From Pleurostoma richardsiae (Eukaryota; Ascomycota; Sordariomycetes; Calosphaeriales; Pleurostomataceae), in the NCBI GenBank assembly GCA_030052745.1, contig JANBVO010000017.1, positions 434,001 to 498,000 on the forward strand: a stretch of 64,000 nt of DNA, in the 5' to 3' direction. The notes beneath the pieces were generated by a model. The model was not told the DNA's origin and made no database searches. It saw only the letters and a list, made by a program, of their open reading frames with translations. This document shows positions 45,876 through 56,268 of this stretch, in pieces. The number at the start of each line of letters is the position of its first letter. Position 1 is the stretch's first letter. The position numbers and the translations under genes were made by a program.

Positions 45876-47646
45876 ATGAAGGAACTCTTGCGGGATACCA
45901 TATTCAGCCACTGCTGCCGGATCATCACAGGGGGTCGAGTCTTCAAGTATCCAGAACAGGTGGACCCGTCGATATGGAAGAAGTATATACACGAGGAGAA
46001 GTCTGCCAACATGGCTACCTACGGTAAATCGACCGAGGCTTCATCGGCGGACGATTCTCCTGGCTCTCGAAGGTCATCCTCAACATCCCTCGAACATGAT
46101 CATCACACGAACGCGGCCCTGAACGACGGGCAAGGCAGGAGAATAGACCAGGAGAAGGGCAGGGACCTGTATATCATTGATTGGTACGGCCCGGATGATC
46201 CAGAGGTATGTTCACTTCACATCAGGCGATGGGCCCACGCGCGGACTCGGATAGCACCCTCTGACACGCCTGCAGAACCCGCAGAACTGGTCCAGGGCGA
46301 AGAAGTGCTTCGTCACGTTCGAGATATGCTTCCTGACATTCTCGGTATATATCGGGTCCGCCATCTACGCCTCGGGTGTCATGGATGTCATGATGACTTT
46401 CGGCGTCTCGCAGGTGGCTGCGACGCTCGGTCTGACCATGTTCGTCGCCGGTTATGCCGTCGGCCCCATGCTCTGGGCGCCTATGTCCGAAGTGCCTCAG
46501 GTCGGCCGTAACCCAGTCTACATCCTCACTCTTGCCGTCTTCGTCGCACTCCAGGTACCGGTCGCACTCGCGACAAACTTCGGCATGCTTTTGGCTTTCC
46601 GGTTCCTTACCGGCTTCATCGGCTCCCCGTCCCTGGCCACAGGTGGCGCGTCCATTGCCGACATGTACTCGCCGAAGAAGCGCACATACGGGCTCACTGT
46701 CTGGGGCGTCGGCGCTGTCTGCGGACCGACTCTGGGCCCAGTCGTTGGGGGCTTCGCCGCACAGGCAAAGGGGTGGAAGTGGCCAATCTGGGAGCTGATG
46801 TGGCTGTCCGGCTTCGCCCTCCTGATGTTTGTCTTTCTGCTGCCGGAGACATCCGCCACGAACATCCTCTACCGACGGACTCGCCGCCTGCGAAAGCTGA
46901 CGGGGAACGAAAAGCTCATTTCCGAGCCGGAACTCGCCGGCAAGGACATGAAGGTCAAGGACATTGCCATGATGGTTCTCGTCCGACCGTTCACTCTCCT
47001 CTTCACCGAACCCATCGTGCTTGCTCTCAACATGTATATCGCCCTCATCTACGGCCTGCTCTACATCTGGTTTGAGTCATTCCCGATCGTGTTCATCCAG
47101 ATCTACGGATTCAATCTCGGGATGGAGGGATTGGCCTTTCTTGGGATTCTCGTCGGATTTGCCGTCGTGCTTGGTCCCTTCGTGTGGTACCACCACAAGT
47201 ACATCGAGCCCAAGTTCAACGACAATGGCGAGCTCAGACCCGAGCTGCGGCTGCCGCCATCCTTCGTCGGCGCGTTCGCCATCCCCATCTGTCTGTTCTG
47301 GTTCGGCTGGTCGAGCAGGCCTGACATCCACTGGATCGTGCCCATCATCGGCACGGCCTGGTTCTCCATCGGCGCATTCCTGCTCTTCAACTCCGTCATG
47401 AACTACCTGTCCGACGCGTACCCCGAGTACGCCGCGAGCGTGCTCGCGGGCAACGACTTCCTGCGGTCAAGCCTCGGCGCGGCCTTTCCCCTGTTTGCCA
47501 GCGCCATGTACCGCAACCTGGGCGTCGACTGGGCTAGCTCGACCCTCGCATTCATAGCGGTGGCGTTCATCCCCATTCCCTTTGTCTTGTATAAATACGG
47601 AGTATGGCTGAGAAAGAAGAGCCGGAGAGCTAGACAAGACTTTTGA
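45876..47646 (+). CDS. MFS transporter, DHA1 (12-TM) family
   Basis: Plasma-membrane antiporter of the DHA1 group that includes polyamine and drug exporters. Two exons (45876-46205, 46276-47646) give 566 aa. The N-terminus MKELLRDTIFSHCCRIITGG and the phrase YIIDWYGPDDPENPQNWSRAKK are typical of this group, and the intron splits DPE/NPQNW. Twelve hydrophobic segments include GVSQVAATLGLTMFVAGYAVG, LAFRFLTGFIGSPSLATGGA and VWGVGAVCGPTLGPVVGGF. The late NDFLRSSLGAAFPLFA element is also conserved. The ATG at 45876 is favoured because the conserved N-terminus starts there. The substrate is not predictable. Confidence 0.92.
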
Positions 47647-49090
47647 TTTCTTGGTCTCAGGAGCTGGGGCAGCCGTTGTCTAACAGGTGCAGTCAGGCAG
47701 TGAGTGCCAATAAGACACATTTCCATTGCCATGTACATCAATTTTAGATGCCAGGATAGTTGCGTCTTCGGTAGGTGCTCTTGACAGCTTGGAAAAGTCA
47801 GTTATTAGATGTAGGACTCTAATAGAAGACTTTGAATGCCTGGCTGTTACAGATCCGAAGGGTGAGCAATCGAGGCCCAAACCTTCACCATTCACGACGG
47901 GTTGCCCATGGACTTTCCATGCACCTAGGTATGCCATCGTGACACGACCACGCGCTCACTCTATGTTGTCTATAGGTAGGAACCAGGATTGAGCCTGGTC
48001 AGCTCGAATGGTCTGGGCCCGTTCCGTGCTTACAAGATGCAGGCGAAGGCGCCTCTCGAAGTGCCGCCTACTCAATCCTTGCACTGCTAACAGACGGAAG
48101 GGCGGTCGGATGGACCAGGCTGGACCCCGCCAACCGCCTTTGCGCCGCAGCCCTACTGACTAGAGGACGCCACCTTCGCTAGGCAGGCTCGGGGAAATCG
48201 CCGTAGGGCCCGCGAAGGTGTCAGCCGTCGGCGGGAGATGCTTCGTGAAGGCGTCCGTCGCACTACGGACGGCAGAGCACACAGAGCGGACCGTGAAATT
48301 CAATTCATCCGTGCCGTCGGGACGAAAGCCCCGCATTGGCTGTCGCTAGCTCCAGCACAGACGATCTGGTGCACACACCAGCGTAGAGTGAATGCTAGGC
48401 ACCGCGCATCTCACCGAGTGTCAGCGCTCAAACAGAGGTCGTGCCACCATCACACCTTTTCGGGACGCTGCATTAGCCCGAGCGACGATCATCGGAGGTG
48501 TGGGGGGCTGACGAACTGGAGCCTAGACTGCAGTAGAGCAAACGACCAATATACGAAGCAGGAAGTAGACAAGTCGCAGAGCGTTTTCCAGGGAACGAGC
48601 GCCAAGAGACAGCTGAAACCTGAATAATAGCGCCAAGTGCCGACGATAACCCTGCATGGCAACGAATCCCGCAGCGCATGGAGCATCTAGGGTTGCATCT
48701 GCCGCGTGTTTGTGGTTATCTGGCCTGCGACTGGGCCGATGGCTTGCAGTGCGGAGCTTTTGATAACGACCAGTCTCCGGGTCATGCAGATACTGTACCC
48801 TGGGTTTGGCCTCCTACATGTACTTTACACTGCTTGTTGCCACCCTTGGACCTTGAACTGGGTTCTCAAAGTCCTCCCAGATGAAGCATCCGCGGACTCG
48901 CCGAGAGCAGAGCCACGGGAAGGGCTGAATATCCGCTCTACATGAGAGGCACAACAGGGCAGACTGATAGTCGAAGCAGGCGCAAGCCCCCAGTCGTTCT
49001 CTATGACTGCCATGTTTCTGTTGTCCACCTGGCAGGTCTCAGGCAGGGCAGACTTGTCATTCGCGGCTGCCCTCATGACCTCACCCGCTT

Positions 49091-49126
49091 GCCCCCCTGT
49101 TCCCCCGTCCCCTTGTCCCCCTGTCC
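49091..49126. repeat. Clustered C-tracts
   Basis: Four runs of four to six C separated by short GT/TT-containing linkers. On the minus strand these are four G-tracts that could form a quadruplex. Located about 415 bp upstream of the metallopeptidase start. Confidence 0.7.
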
Positions 49127-49217
49127 TTCCGTGCGCAGTCGCCCTATTGTACAGTGCAGTACGGCTCATACCGCTGCCTATCTCAGACGTCTAAATGTGG
49201 AAGGCCGCTGTCTATTT

Positions 49218-49236
49218 GGGGGGGGGGGGGGGGGGG
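49218..49236 (+). repeat. Homopolymer run of 19 G
   Basis: Nineteen consecutive G on the plus strand, about 300 bp upstream of the metallopeptidase ATG. Length is likely to be unreliable in sequencing and variable in the population. Confidence 0.75.
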
Positions 49237-49410
49237 TGGTCGTTCGGTACCTGGTTTTCCTTCCATTTTCGGAGCTGAAAAGGCAGCTGGCAGCCGCGAT
49301 GACGTTCCCTCCCGAGACATGACATTCACGCCGCGGCCTCCTGTGATGCGTTGCCATCGACATCAAGACCGACCGCCCTGGACACTCTGCACACTCGCTC
49401 TCGCCGCCCC

Positions 49411-49418
49411 TATATATT
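49411..49418 (+). promoter_or_regulatory. TATA-like element of metallopeptidase gene
   Basis: TATATATT about 120 bp upstream of the first ATG (49540). It fits a TATA box, giving a leader of roughly 60-90 nt if initiation is typical. Confidence 0.45.
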
Positions 49419-49539
49419 ATCCATGTCCCCTCTCCTGATCGTTCACAACCTTGAACCAGCTGTATTCGCTTTCAAATTGTCTTGAAATATAAGAGCTCCG
49501 TATCCTTTCCGCCTCCTTGCCTCACTACCTGGTAACTTG

Positions 49540-51157
49540 ATGCTGCCTCGTCTCCAACGATCCCTAAGTAGGACTGCCAAGCTCCCGCAAAACACTGCTT
49601 CGTCGACCAGCACCCAGGCCTTCTCTCACTCTGCAACAATGTCATCCGCCCACGCAACCTGTGCGGTCGTCCCGCCGTACCTCTTGAACGCCATCGCCCA
49701 GAGCCCACACCTTGATGAGACGCACAAGGCCGCCGCCCGCTTCTCCCTCACTGCCCGCGACAAGTACATTAAGAAGCGTACCGAGCGTCTCGCCGCCCTG
49801 ACTGCTCCCCGCGGTGCCCAGCGCCACCTCGCCTACCGTCCTTCCATCGTCCCCGACTTCTTGCTCAAGAGTATCATCGAGAGCGACAACGTCGATGAGG
49901 AGACGAAGGCTTGTGCCCAGCGCGATCTCGAGCACATCCAGAAGGTCCACGCCTCCTACCAAGCCGTCCAGGGTCTCGCCGCCAAGGACAAGACCGAGGG
50001 GCAGCAGACACTCGCCGGAGATGCGTCGGCTGGGACAACGGCTGCTAAGTTCTACCGTGCCGTCTACGACGCCAAGCATGACGACGACGAGGATGACCTC
50101 CCGGGCACGCAGGTCCGCCTCGAGGGCCAGGACGCCGTGAAGGACGAATCCGCCAACGAGGCCTACGACAACTGCGGCCATGTGCTCGACTTCTACGCCA
50201 AGATTTTCAACTGGAAGAGCATCGACAATCAGAACATGCACGTCATAAGTTCCGTGCACTTCGCCAAGAACTACGAAAACGCCTGTGAGTGACTGGTTAT
50301 GAGCTCAAGGACCTCGATTCTGTGGCTGATATCGTGTGTAAACAGTCTGGGATCCGGAGAAGATGCAGATGGTCTACGGTGATGGACATGACTTCCTTTA
50401 CCACTTCACCAAGTGCGTTGATGTCATCGGCCATGAAATGACGGTGAGTATCCCCAACTTCTTTCCGCCCATCCCATGTATGTAGGGAGGTCGCCGGAGC
50501 GAGTCGCAGTGGTTAACACCGATCACCAGCACGCCGTTACCGAGCACACCAGCCCCCTCGACTACCAGGGTCAGAGTGGTGCTCTGAATGAGCATGTCTC
50601 CGATGTCTTCGGCATCATGATCAAGCAAATGGTCGAGCAGGAGGATGCTGCCAATGCCGACTGGCTCATCGGCGAGGGCTGTCTGCTGCCGGGCGTCAAG
50701 GGTGTCGCCCTGCGCAACATGAAGGCCCCAGGCACCGCATACGATGACCCTCGTTTTGTAAGTCACACACATCCTGTCACTCACTCGCCAGATTTGGAAA
50801 AGGAAATGTAGAATTGCCTCTTACCATGCATGTACGAGACAGGGCAAAGATCCCCAGCCCGACAACTTCCGCGACTACAAACTCACTCTCGACGACAATG
50901 GCGGCGTGCACCTCTACTCGGGCATCCCTAACAAAGCCTTCTACCTTGCGTCGGTGGCTTTTGGCGGCTTCAGCTGGGAGAAGGCGGGCAAGATCTGGTG
51001 GGAGACGATGAACTCGGGGCGGGTCCCCGCCAAGTGCACGTTCCTCCAGTTCGCCGACGTCACCGTCGACAAGGCGGAGGAGCTGTTCGGCGACAATGCG
51101 GCCAAGATTGTGCGCGACGCGTGGACCCAGGTGGGTGTTGTTCGCAAGGGGCACTAG
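49540..51157 (+). CDS. M4 (thermolysin/protealysin-type) metallopeptidase
   Basis: Zinc endopeptidase of a family mainly bacterial, with scattered fungal members. Four exons (49540-50284, 50346-50443, 50530-50757, 50843-51157) give 461 aa. The zinc site HEMTH is formed across intron 2 (HEMT/HAVTE). GALNEHVSDVFG supplies the third ligand Glu, and DNGGVHLYSGIPNKAFY contains the catalytic His region. NAFWDPEKMQMVYGDG is the family core motif, and the protealysin-type propeptide (VPPYLLNAIAQS, SLTARDKYIKKRTERL) is at the front. It lacks a secretory signal. An Arg/Ser-rich 33-residue leader precedes a second in-frame ATG at 49639 that would give 428 aa, which could serve dual targeting. An acidic insert (KHDDDEDDLPGTQ) is seen as in bacterial relatives. 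Confidence 0.9.
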
Positions 51158-51790
51158 GAGCTGCCGATTCCGGCGCCCTTGCCTCCGCCGCAGCAATGTC
51201 CGCCTTCGTAGGAGGGGGATGGGAGGAAGGTCCCTGAGGGCTGGTGATGGAGTCGCGCTCATGAGGGGGAACCTAGACGGACTAGACGATTTATCGTGAG
51301 GAGCTTTGGTTTTCGTGGTTTTGTTGTGGGTATTAGGTGATTAGGTCCTAGGAGATCGAATATCAAGTCTTTCGTAATGAGTGATGCTGCCTCTCGGATC
51401 ACAAGCGGTGCAGCGAGCAAGGAACTTCATGGAGATTCAATGGGAGCTCTCTTGCCGTCACGTAAGTTTTAAGCGTGTGACTTCAGTTCGATTGCTTTGG
51501 CCGGCGGACTCAGGCGTGCTGGTCCTCGAACGCAGTCATCAAGCAGACTATCAAGGACAGTGGTATTAGCGACGATGATTCCATCAATCCTAAGCCCTAT
51601 CCATTCTATATATATCGCCGGAAGTATTGTGCCTATGTAGGCAGACTTATTATGATTTATAACACGGGTCTCCCTGAATACGTGTGCTCTGAACCGGCTT
51701 CGGAACATTCCAAACTTGAGGTCTCTCGGAAGACCAGGTCCCTAGGAAGACCAGGTCCGGTTCGCCAATGCCCTCATCCATCACGGCGGT
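51158..51790. other. Convergent intergenic region
   Basis: About 630 bp between the convergent peptidase gene and the trypsin-like/C2H2 gene. A short direct repeat is at 51728-51758; otherwise nothing recognised. Confidence 0.45.
51728..51758. repeat. Tandem 14-bp direct repeat
   Basis: GGAAGACCAGGTCC occurs twice, three bases apart, just beyond the stop of the trypsin-like/C2H2 gene. Its sequence resembles part of the neighbouring inverted repeat (GGTCTCCGAAGACC), pointing to local duplication. Confidence 0.65.
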
Positions 51791-54619
51791 CTACGGGTCA
51801 GATGAGGTGCTGCCCGGCAATCTTGCCTTAGAAATCCAGGTCTCCGAAGACCCAAGTCTGTCTCCAGAGTTTGCTAGCCCCGGTTGAGGAGGGTGCCGGA
51901 GCAGACGGTCGAAACCGGGGCTAGCAGACTGTGAAGACAGACTTGGGTCTTCGGAGACCTGGATTTCTAAGGCAACATTGCTGCCTATTTCCATAACAGA
52001 GGCCATGTTGTCCCGCGAGACCCATGACAGGTCGTCCGTCGGGGTTGGGGAGTTGCCCATGGATAGTTCAGGTTCGAGCATCTCGTCCGGGTCCGACGTC
52101 GACTCGTCTTCGGCGAGAGCGCCAAGTTGGCTAATAGGCACGGGGACCTGGACCATCCACTTCTTCAGCTCTTCCATCGGTGGCCAGTCACCACCACCCT
52201 TGCCACCACGCTTTTCCTCCCCTTCGCCGCGACCACTGATGGTCGTAGAACTAGAACCGGCGCCTTTGCGCCTCGAGCGCTTCGCGTTGAAATGTCTCCG
52301 TCGCAAGTGTGCAGCAGCGTTGTAGTAAGCGCCGTACTGCTTGTACTGTTTACACTGCTTGCACTTATCCAGGGAATTGACAACGCCAACCTCCGTCGCG
52401 ATACCTGCTGTAGCCGGATCTCGGCACACCCATTTCTTAACGAATCCGCGGTGCTTCGCCTCGGTGTGCCGTCGTAGCTCATGCTCGCCACGGAAACCCT
52501 CGGGGTAATCATCGCATTGAGAACAGTGGACTTTCGGATGCTTAGGCCGCTCATATTTTGCTTTAGGGATTGCTGCCTTGCCATCTTCAGCCTTGGCAGA
52601 ATTTTGGATTGTCGCGCCTGGCTTCGTCTGATCTGCAGCCGGTTTTGGTATCAAGCTTGCTGCTGCCGTATTCAGACGTTGCCGGAATACGTGGTCTGCG
52701 CGCTCGGCTCCAGTTTTATTAGATTTCGCAGATGTGATGGTCGCTGACATTGAGCGCTCCATAGTGGCATGCTGCAAAGGGCTCACATGGACAGGAGACA
52801 CGATTGGCATGCTCCACGGTTCTGTCGTAATGCGGCTGGCTTGCGTCTCTATCCCTTCCATGGGGAAGGAATACGGCATGTCGAAGTACGGATGAATCTC
52901 AGTTGAAGGGGCCATCGAGTCATTCTCGAAGAAATTGGCAGCATCTTCGCTGGGATAATTCCGCGAGGAGGTCATATGAACAAAATCTGCCGGCAGTGAG
53001 GGTATACCTAGGCCGTCTTGGATGTGAGTACTCGGGCTGGCGTTGGTAGAGTACTGGGCCCTTGAGCATTCCAAGCCTCCCTTAGCCTCTGGCTGAGTTA
53101 GATGTAAGTGCTCAGGCTGACACCTGTCTGGAACAGAGCTCTCGAGCTTCTCGTGCTTCCTTGGTTGCGAGGATTCGCTATTCCCCTTTCCCTTAAGGTC
53201 ATCGTCACTCTCCATTCTCACGATTTTCTGCAGAATGTCATCCATGACCTTGACCCCCGGGATAATGAACGCGGCTTTTGTCTCGGTGTTCCCCGTGATG
53301 ATGTGCCCGTAGATGTGACCAGTGGTCTCATCACGGACGACAGAGCCACAGTCTCCGGGAAGAACCGGCTGATCCAAAATGATCGTGTACACCTCTTGAA
53401 AAGTCGAGCTTTGTGGAAGGCGCATGTATGATGGGCGCGCGGATAATGTGCCGTGCGTTAGACCCGTTGAAGCCATCACGACCTGGATCGCGATGTTGTC
53501 CCCGTCAATCCTGGCGACTGTTTCTTCCGAAAGAATGAAAGGGATACCAGAAGGAAGTATGGATTTCCCAAGGCCAAGTTCGACCAGGGCATAATCTAAG
53601 TCAAACGAAGCGATCAAACTTCCTTCTATCCTCCCACAATGCGACTCTGCGGTAGGGACGGTGATTGCATTATGTCGGAGTGAGTCAATCGATGCCATCG
53701 CCTCCGACTCGGCAAATCTCGTCAAAAGAGAGTTGTCAGAGTCGGAAGTACTGAGTGTGCTCTCGGGGCTGAGACTTCCTAGACTTGTGCCGACCGCTTC
53801 CTCGTCTTCTGAGCTTCCCTCATCGTCATCGAAACCGAAGGCAAAACTCTCCAGGTCGGCATGGTCTTGCCTCAAGGACAACTTTTCTTCCCGGGTGGAT
53901 GGTCGTTGCAAGAGGGCATGTGCAGGGACGAGACCATAAATCTTGCCTCTGTGGGCAAACACAGTGCCCGTCGTGGCAGTGACTGAATAGCCAGATCTCG
54001 TCCTCCCTCGTGGTGAGAACTGGAAGGCTAGGGCTGGTGAAGCACTCGCAGGCAAGTCGAGCTTCAAGGGAGTAAACAGGGATTCGTTGGATGTATCATC
54101 GTCTGAAAGTCCCGCCCGTTGAGTCTGTAGCCCTATATGGGGTGCAAATCCCCATTCGCCCAGTTTCAAGCCGGGGTACTGTTTGAGTATTCCGTCTTTC
54201 TTGACAATCTTCACAGCCTTCCTCCGTATGTCTCTTCCCGGGCTAGAGAACATGATGTGAGGAATAGACGCTTCTGGACTGTGTCCCACGAGATAGATCT
54301 CATAGAGCAACAAGTCGCAACCGTCCACTGGATCTGAGGAGTCGTTTAAAATTCGTGTTATCTGTGGGCATAGCAGTCTGTATGCCTCTCGTGCTGGGCC
54401 AACCGCCTCCCAGTATGTGTATTCTTCTTTCATTCCGAGTTTTCGGCCTATGGAGTCCTTCGGATTGGGCCACGATGATTTTCTTCGCGTAAAGGCTGAC
54501 ATCATGAACAGGCAGTGCTCATCGTCGTAATGGCCGAGGAGTTGGGACTGAGAATTGGCAGGAAACAGATGGCTTGGAGCTGTTGATTCGAGGGTGCGCT
54601 CTTGAATACCCGGAAACAT
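51791..54619 (-). CDS. Trypsin-fold-like domain plus C2H2 zinc-finger protein
   Basis: One continuous 942-aa frame from ATG 54619. Residues ~60-160 are a helical/beta region (IRRKAVKIVKKDGILKQYPG). Residues ~215-465 look like a chymotrypsin-fold peptidase domain: GTVFAHRGKIYGLVPAHAL (His234), SFDLDYALVELG (Asp340/342) and VLPGDCGSVVRDETTGHIYGH, where the nucleophile position is Cys424 instead of the usual Ser. Residues 698-776 contain two zinc-finger-like units (CSQCDDYPEGF with LRRHTEAKH; CKQCKQYKQYGA with HLRRRH). The 3' coding end is a near-perfect inverted repeat encoding residues ~880-935. The N-terminal peptidase-like domain resembles ones in fungal proteins of unknown role. Function unknown; it may be a nuclear protease-like regulator. 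Confidence 0.75.
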   Translation of the reverse strand: MFPGIQERTLESTAPSHLFPANSQSQLLGHYDDEHCLFMMSAFTRRKSSWPNPKDSIGRKLGMKEEYTYWEAVGPAREAYRLLCPQITRILNDSSDPVDGCDLLLYEIYLVGHSPEASIPHIMFSSPGRDIRRKAVKIVKKDGILKQYPGLKLGEWGFAPHIGLQTQRAGLSDDDTSNESLFTPLKLDLPASASPALAFQFSPRGRTRSGYSVTATTGTVFAHRGKIYGLVPAHALLQRPSTREEKLSLRQDHADLESFAFGFDDDEGSSEDEEAVGTSLGSLSPESTLSTSDSDNSLLTRFAESEAMASIDSLRHNAITVPTAESHCGRIEGSLIASFDLDYALVELGLGKSILPSGIPFILSEETVARIDGDNIAIQVVMASTGLTHGTLSARPSYMRLPQSSTFQEVYTIILDQPVLPGDCGSVVRDETTGHIYGHIITGNTETKAAFIIPGVKVMDDILQKIVRMESDDDLKGKGNSESSQPRKHEKLESSVPDRCQPEHLHLTQPEAKGGLECSRAQYSTNASPSTHIQDGLGIPSLPADFVHMTSSRNYPSEDAANFFENDSMAPSTEIHPYFDMPYSFPMEGIETQASRITTEPWSMPIVSPVHVSPLQHATMERSMSATITSAKSNKTGAERADHVFRQRLNTAAASLIPKPAADQTKPGATIQNSAKAEDGKAAIPKAKYERPKHPKVHCSQCDDYPEGFRGEHELRRHTEAKHRGFVKKWVCRDPATAGIATEVGVVNSLDKCKQCKQYKQYGAYYNAAAHLRRRHFNAKRSRRKGAGSSSTTISGRGEGEEKRGGKGGGDWPPMEELKKWMVQVPVPISQLGALAEDESTSDPDEMLEPELSMGNSPTPTDDLSWVSRDNMASVMEIGSNVALEIQVSEDPSLSSQSASPGFDRLLRHPPQPGLANSGDRLGSSETWISKARLPGSTSSDP
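51823..51975. repeat. Inverted repeat, 63-bp arms, inside coding sequence
   Basis: Left arm 51823-51885, right arm 51913-51975, loop 51886-51912. The outer 41 bp are perfect and the arms match at 60 of 63 positions. It lies in the last ~180 bp of the trypsin-like/C2H2 gene and its transcript could fold into a long hairpin before the stop codon. Confidence 0.92.
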
Positions 54620-55120
54620 TAGGGTACGGGAGGCCGCCCCCCGGGAAAGATTGCTTAGCCTCAGAGCCTAGCACATGCCCTCGGTTCCCATGATGGGGCC
54701 GCAAAAGAAGGGCAAGGAAGGGCGAGCTATTCCGAAATCATTCGCTGTGATTCGACCACATGCAGGATGCAGCACGCCGCCACTCGCCAGCCACCGCCCG
54801 GTGTGTTGTCCCAGCAGCTCCCTTGACCAACCAGCCTCGTCTGCAACCCCTCCCAACCCGATAAATCAAGGGCAGGTAGTGGGAGAAAAGAAAAAATGGG
54901 AGGGGCAAGGCAGAAAAGACCACTTGAGAAGACATGAGCGGCCAGGGGTTAGGGATTCGAAAAGACCAGGCCGTTGGCAATAGGTGAAATTCTGCCTTGC
55001 ATCTGGCAGAGCGATATGAAGAGCGCCGCTCGGCTGCACTTGGTCCGACTAAGTAGTACAGGCCAACATTGAAAGACACGCATCCTGCTATGGGCAGAGG
55101 CTGTTCGCCGGTCACCATCA
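54620..55120. other. Divergent intergenic region
   Basis: About 500 bp between the leftward trypsin-like/C2H2 gene and the rightward tail-anchored protein gene. Probably both promoters. Nothing further recognised. Confidence 0.45.
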
Positions 55121-56268
55121 ATGGCCGGACCACTTGTCGAGTATCCCATATCCCTCGACAGCAAGAGGCACATCGCCCATTCGCTCTGGGGTTCCCCCGA
55201 CTGCGATGATTTGCAAGCATACTTTCGCTATTACACACTCCAGTGCGCCCAAATCATCCAGGCCTGCGAGAGCCCCAGCTTTCCCTTGACCTGTCACCAG
55301 GATGTACTTGACATTGCTAGCGACATCCGCGCGCGCTTCCCGCACACAGATATCAAGCAGCGGCTCAGCACACGAAGAAGGCAACAGCAGCAGCAGGTGT
55401 CCGACGACCATCTGAGCAACGCAATATCTCTCGTGGTCCGCTTGCTCTTGATGCTTGATGTCGGCGAGTTTCAAAATGCGTACACGGGCCGCGCGCGCTT
55501 TGTCTGGAGTAGTGGGACCATCGACGACTTCCTCGGCTCTCTGCCGGTCTTCTCTAAGGCGGCCACGCATTGCCACGATAGTGGGAAGTTTGGGTCCGTG
55601 TTCAACGCGCGCAACCTGGACCGCATTGCGGGCATCAAGGTTAAGTTGACGACCAACCTCGCCGACCATCTCCTATTCCGGGAAGGTGAGGTCAAGACTG
55701 TGAACGTCTTCCATCATGCGTCTTTTTTACGGCGCCAGGAACAGTGCGTGCAATTCCCGTCCTCCTCTGTAGTGTCTTTCCAACCCACGGCTACCTGGTA
55801 GCCTTGGCAACATGGGGTTGATTCGTAAAGTACCCGTCCATTCTCTCTTCGCGCGAAAGCTGTCTGACGTCCATATTTTCCAGTATCAACTCTGTCTTCC
55901 CGCCTGAATTTATTGCTGAGACGCTTCAAACCCTCGCCCTGCTCTTTCCCAAGGGCGACATGACCGTGGAGAAATGGTACCGTAGGCTGGGCGAGTCAGA
56001 CGAACTCGACCTTAAGGTCCTCAGGTGCGGCGCCGCAGATAGACGCATCGAGAACTACGTATACTGGCAGGATCGACTTATAAGACTGAAAGACGCATTT
56101 GACGAGGCCCGACCTGCGACATTGGCCCAATGGTGGAATGATCGCCGCGACGGAGTGCAATGGTACACGCTGTGGTTGGCCATTGCATTTACGGTCTTCT
56201 TCGGCCTCATTCAGAGCGTCGAGGGGGCCATCCAAGTGTACAAGGCCTTTCACCCGGCGGAAGCTTGA
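55121..56268 (+). CDS. Conserved fungal tail-anchored protein of unknown function
   Basis: Two exons (55121-55743, 55884-56268) give 335 aa. The N-terminal three quarters are soluble and helical, with a polyglutamine stretch (RRRQQQQQ). The end has the motif WYTLWLAIAFTVFFGLIQSVEGAIQVYKAFHP: a single transmembrane helix near the C-terminus, common in many filamentous-ascomycete proteins found next to or fused with NLR-like or STAND proteins. No catalytic motif is visible. The ATG is the first available, and the intron donor gtgcgt joins QE/HINSVFPPEFI in frame. It diverges from the trypsin-like/C2H2 gene. Confidence 0.8.

Larger units (their letters stand above)
47647..49539. other. 1.9-kb intergenic region with G/C tracts
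   Basis: Between the DHA1 MFS gene and the metallopeptidase gene, both on plus. Small overlapping open frames show no protein family. The last 450 bp contain C-tracts, a 19-G run and a TATA-like element ahead of the peptidase. Confidence 0.5.

Noticed and set aside
48238-48627. 129-codon plus-strand frame
   Set aside because: Composition is Arg/His-rich shadow-like text with no motif; no promoter or intron support.
54940-54970. Possible tRNA B-box (GGGATTCGAA)
   Set aside because: The following bases do not complete the B-box, and no A-box or acceptor stem is visible at the right distance.
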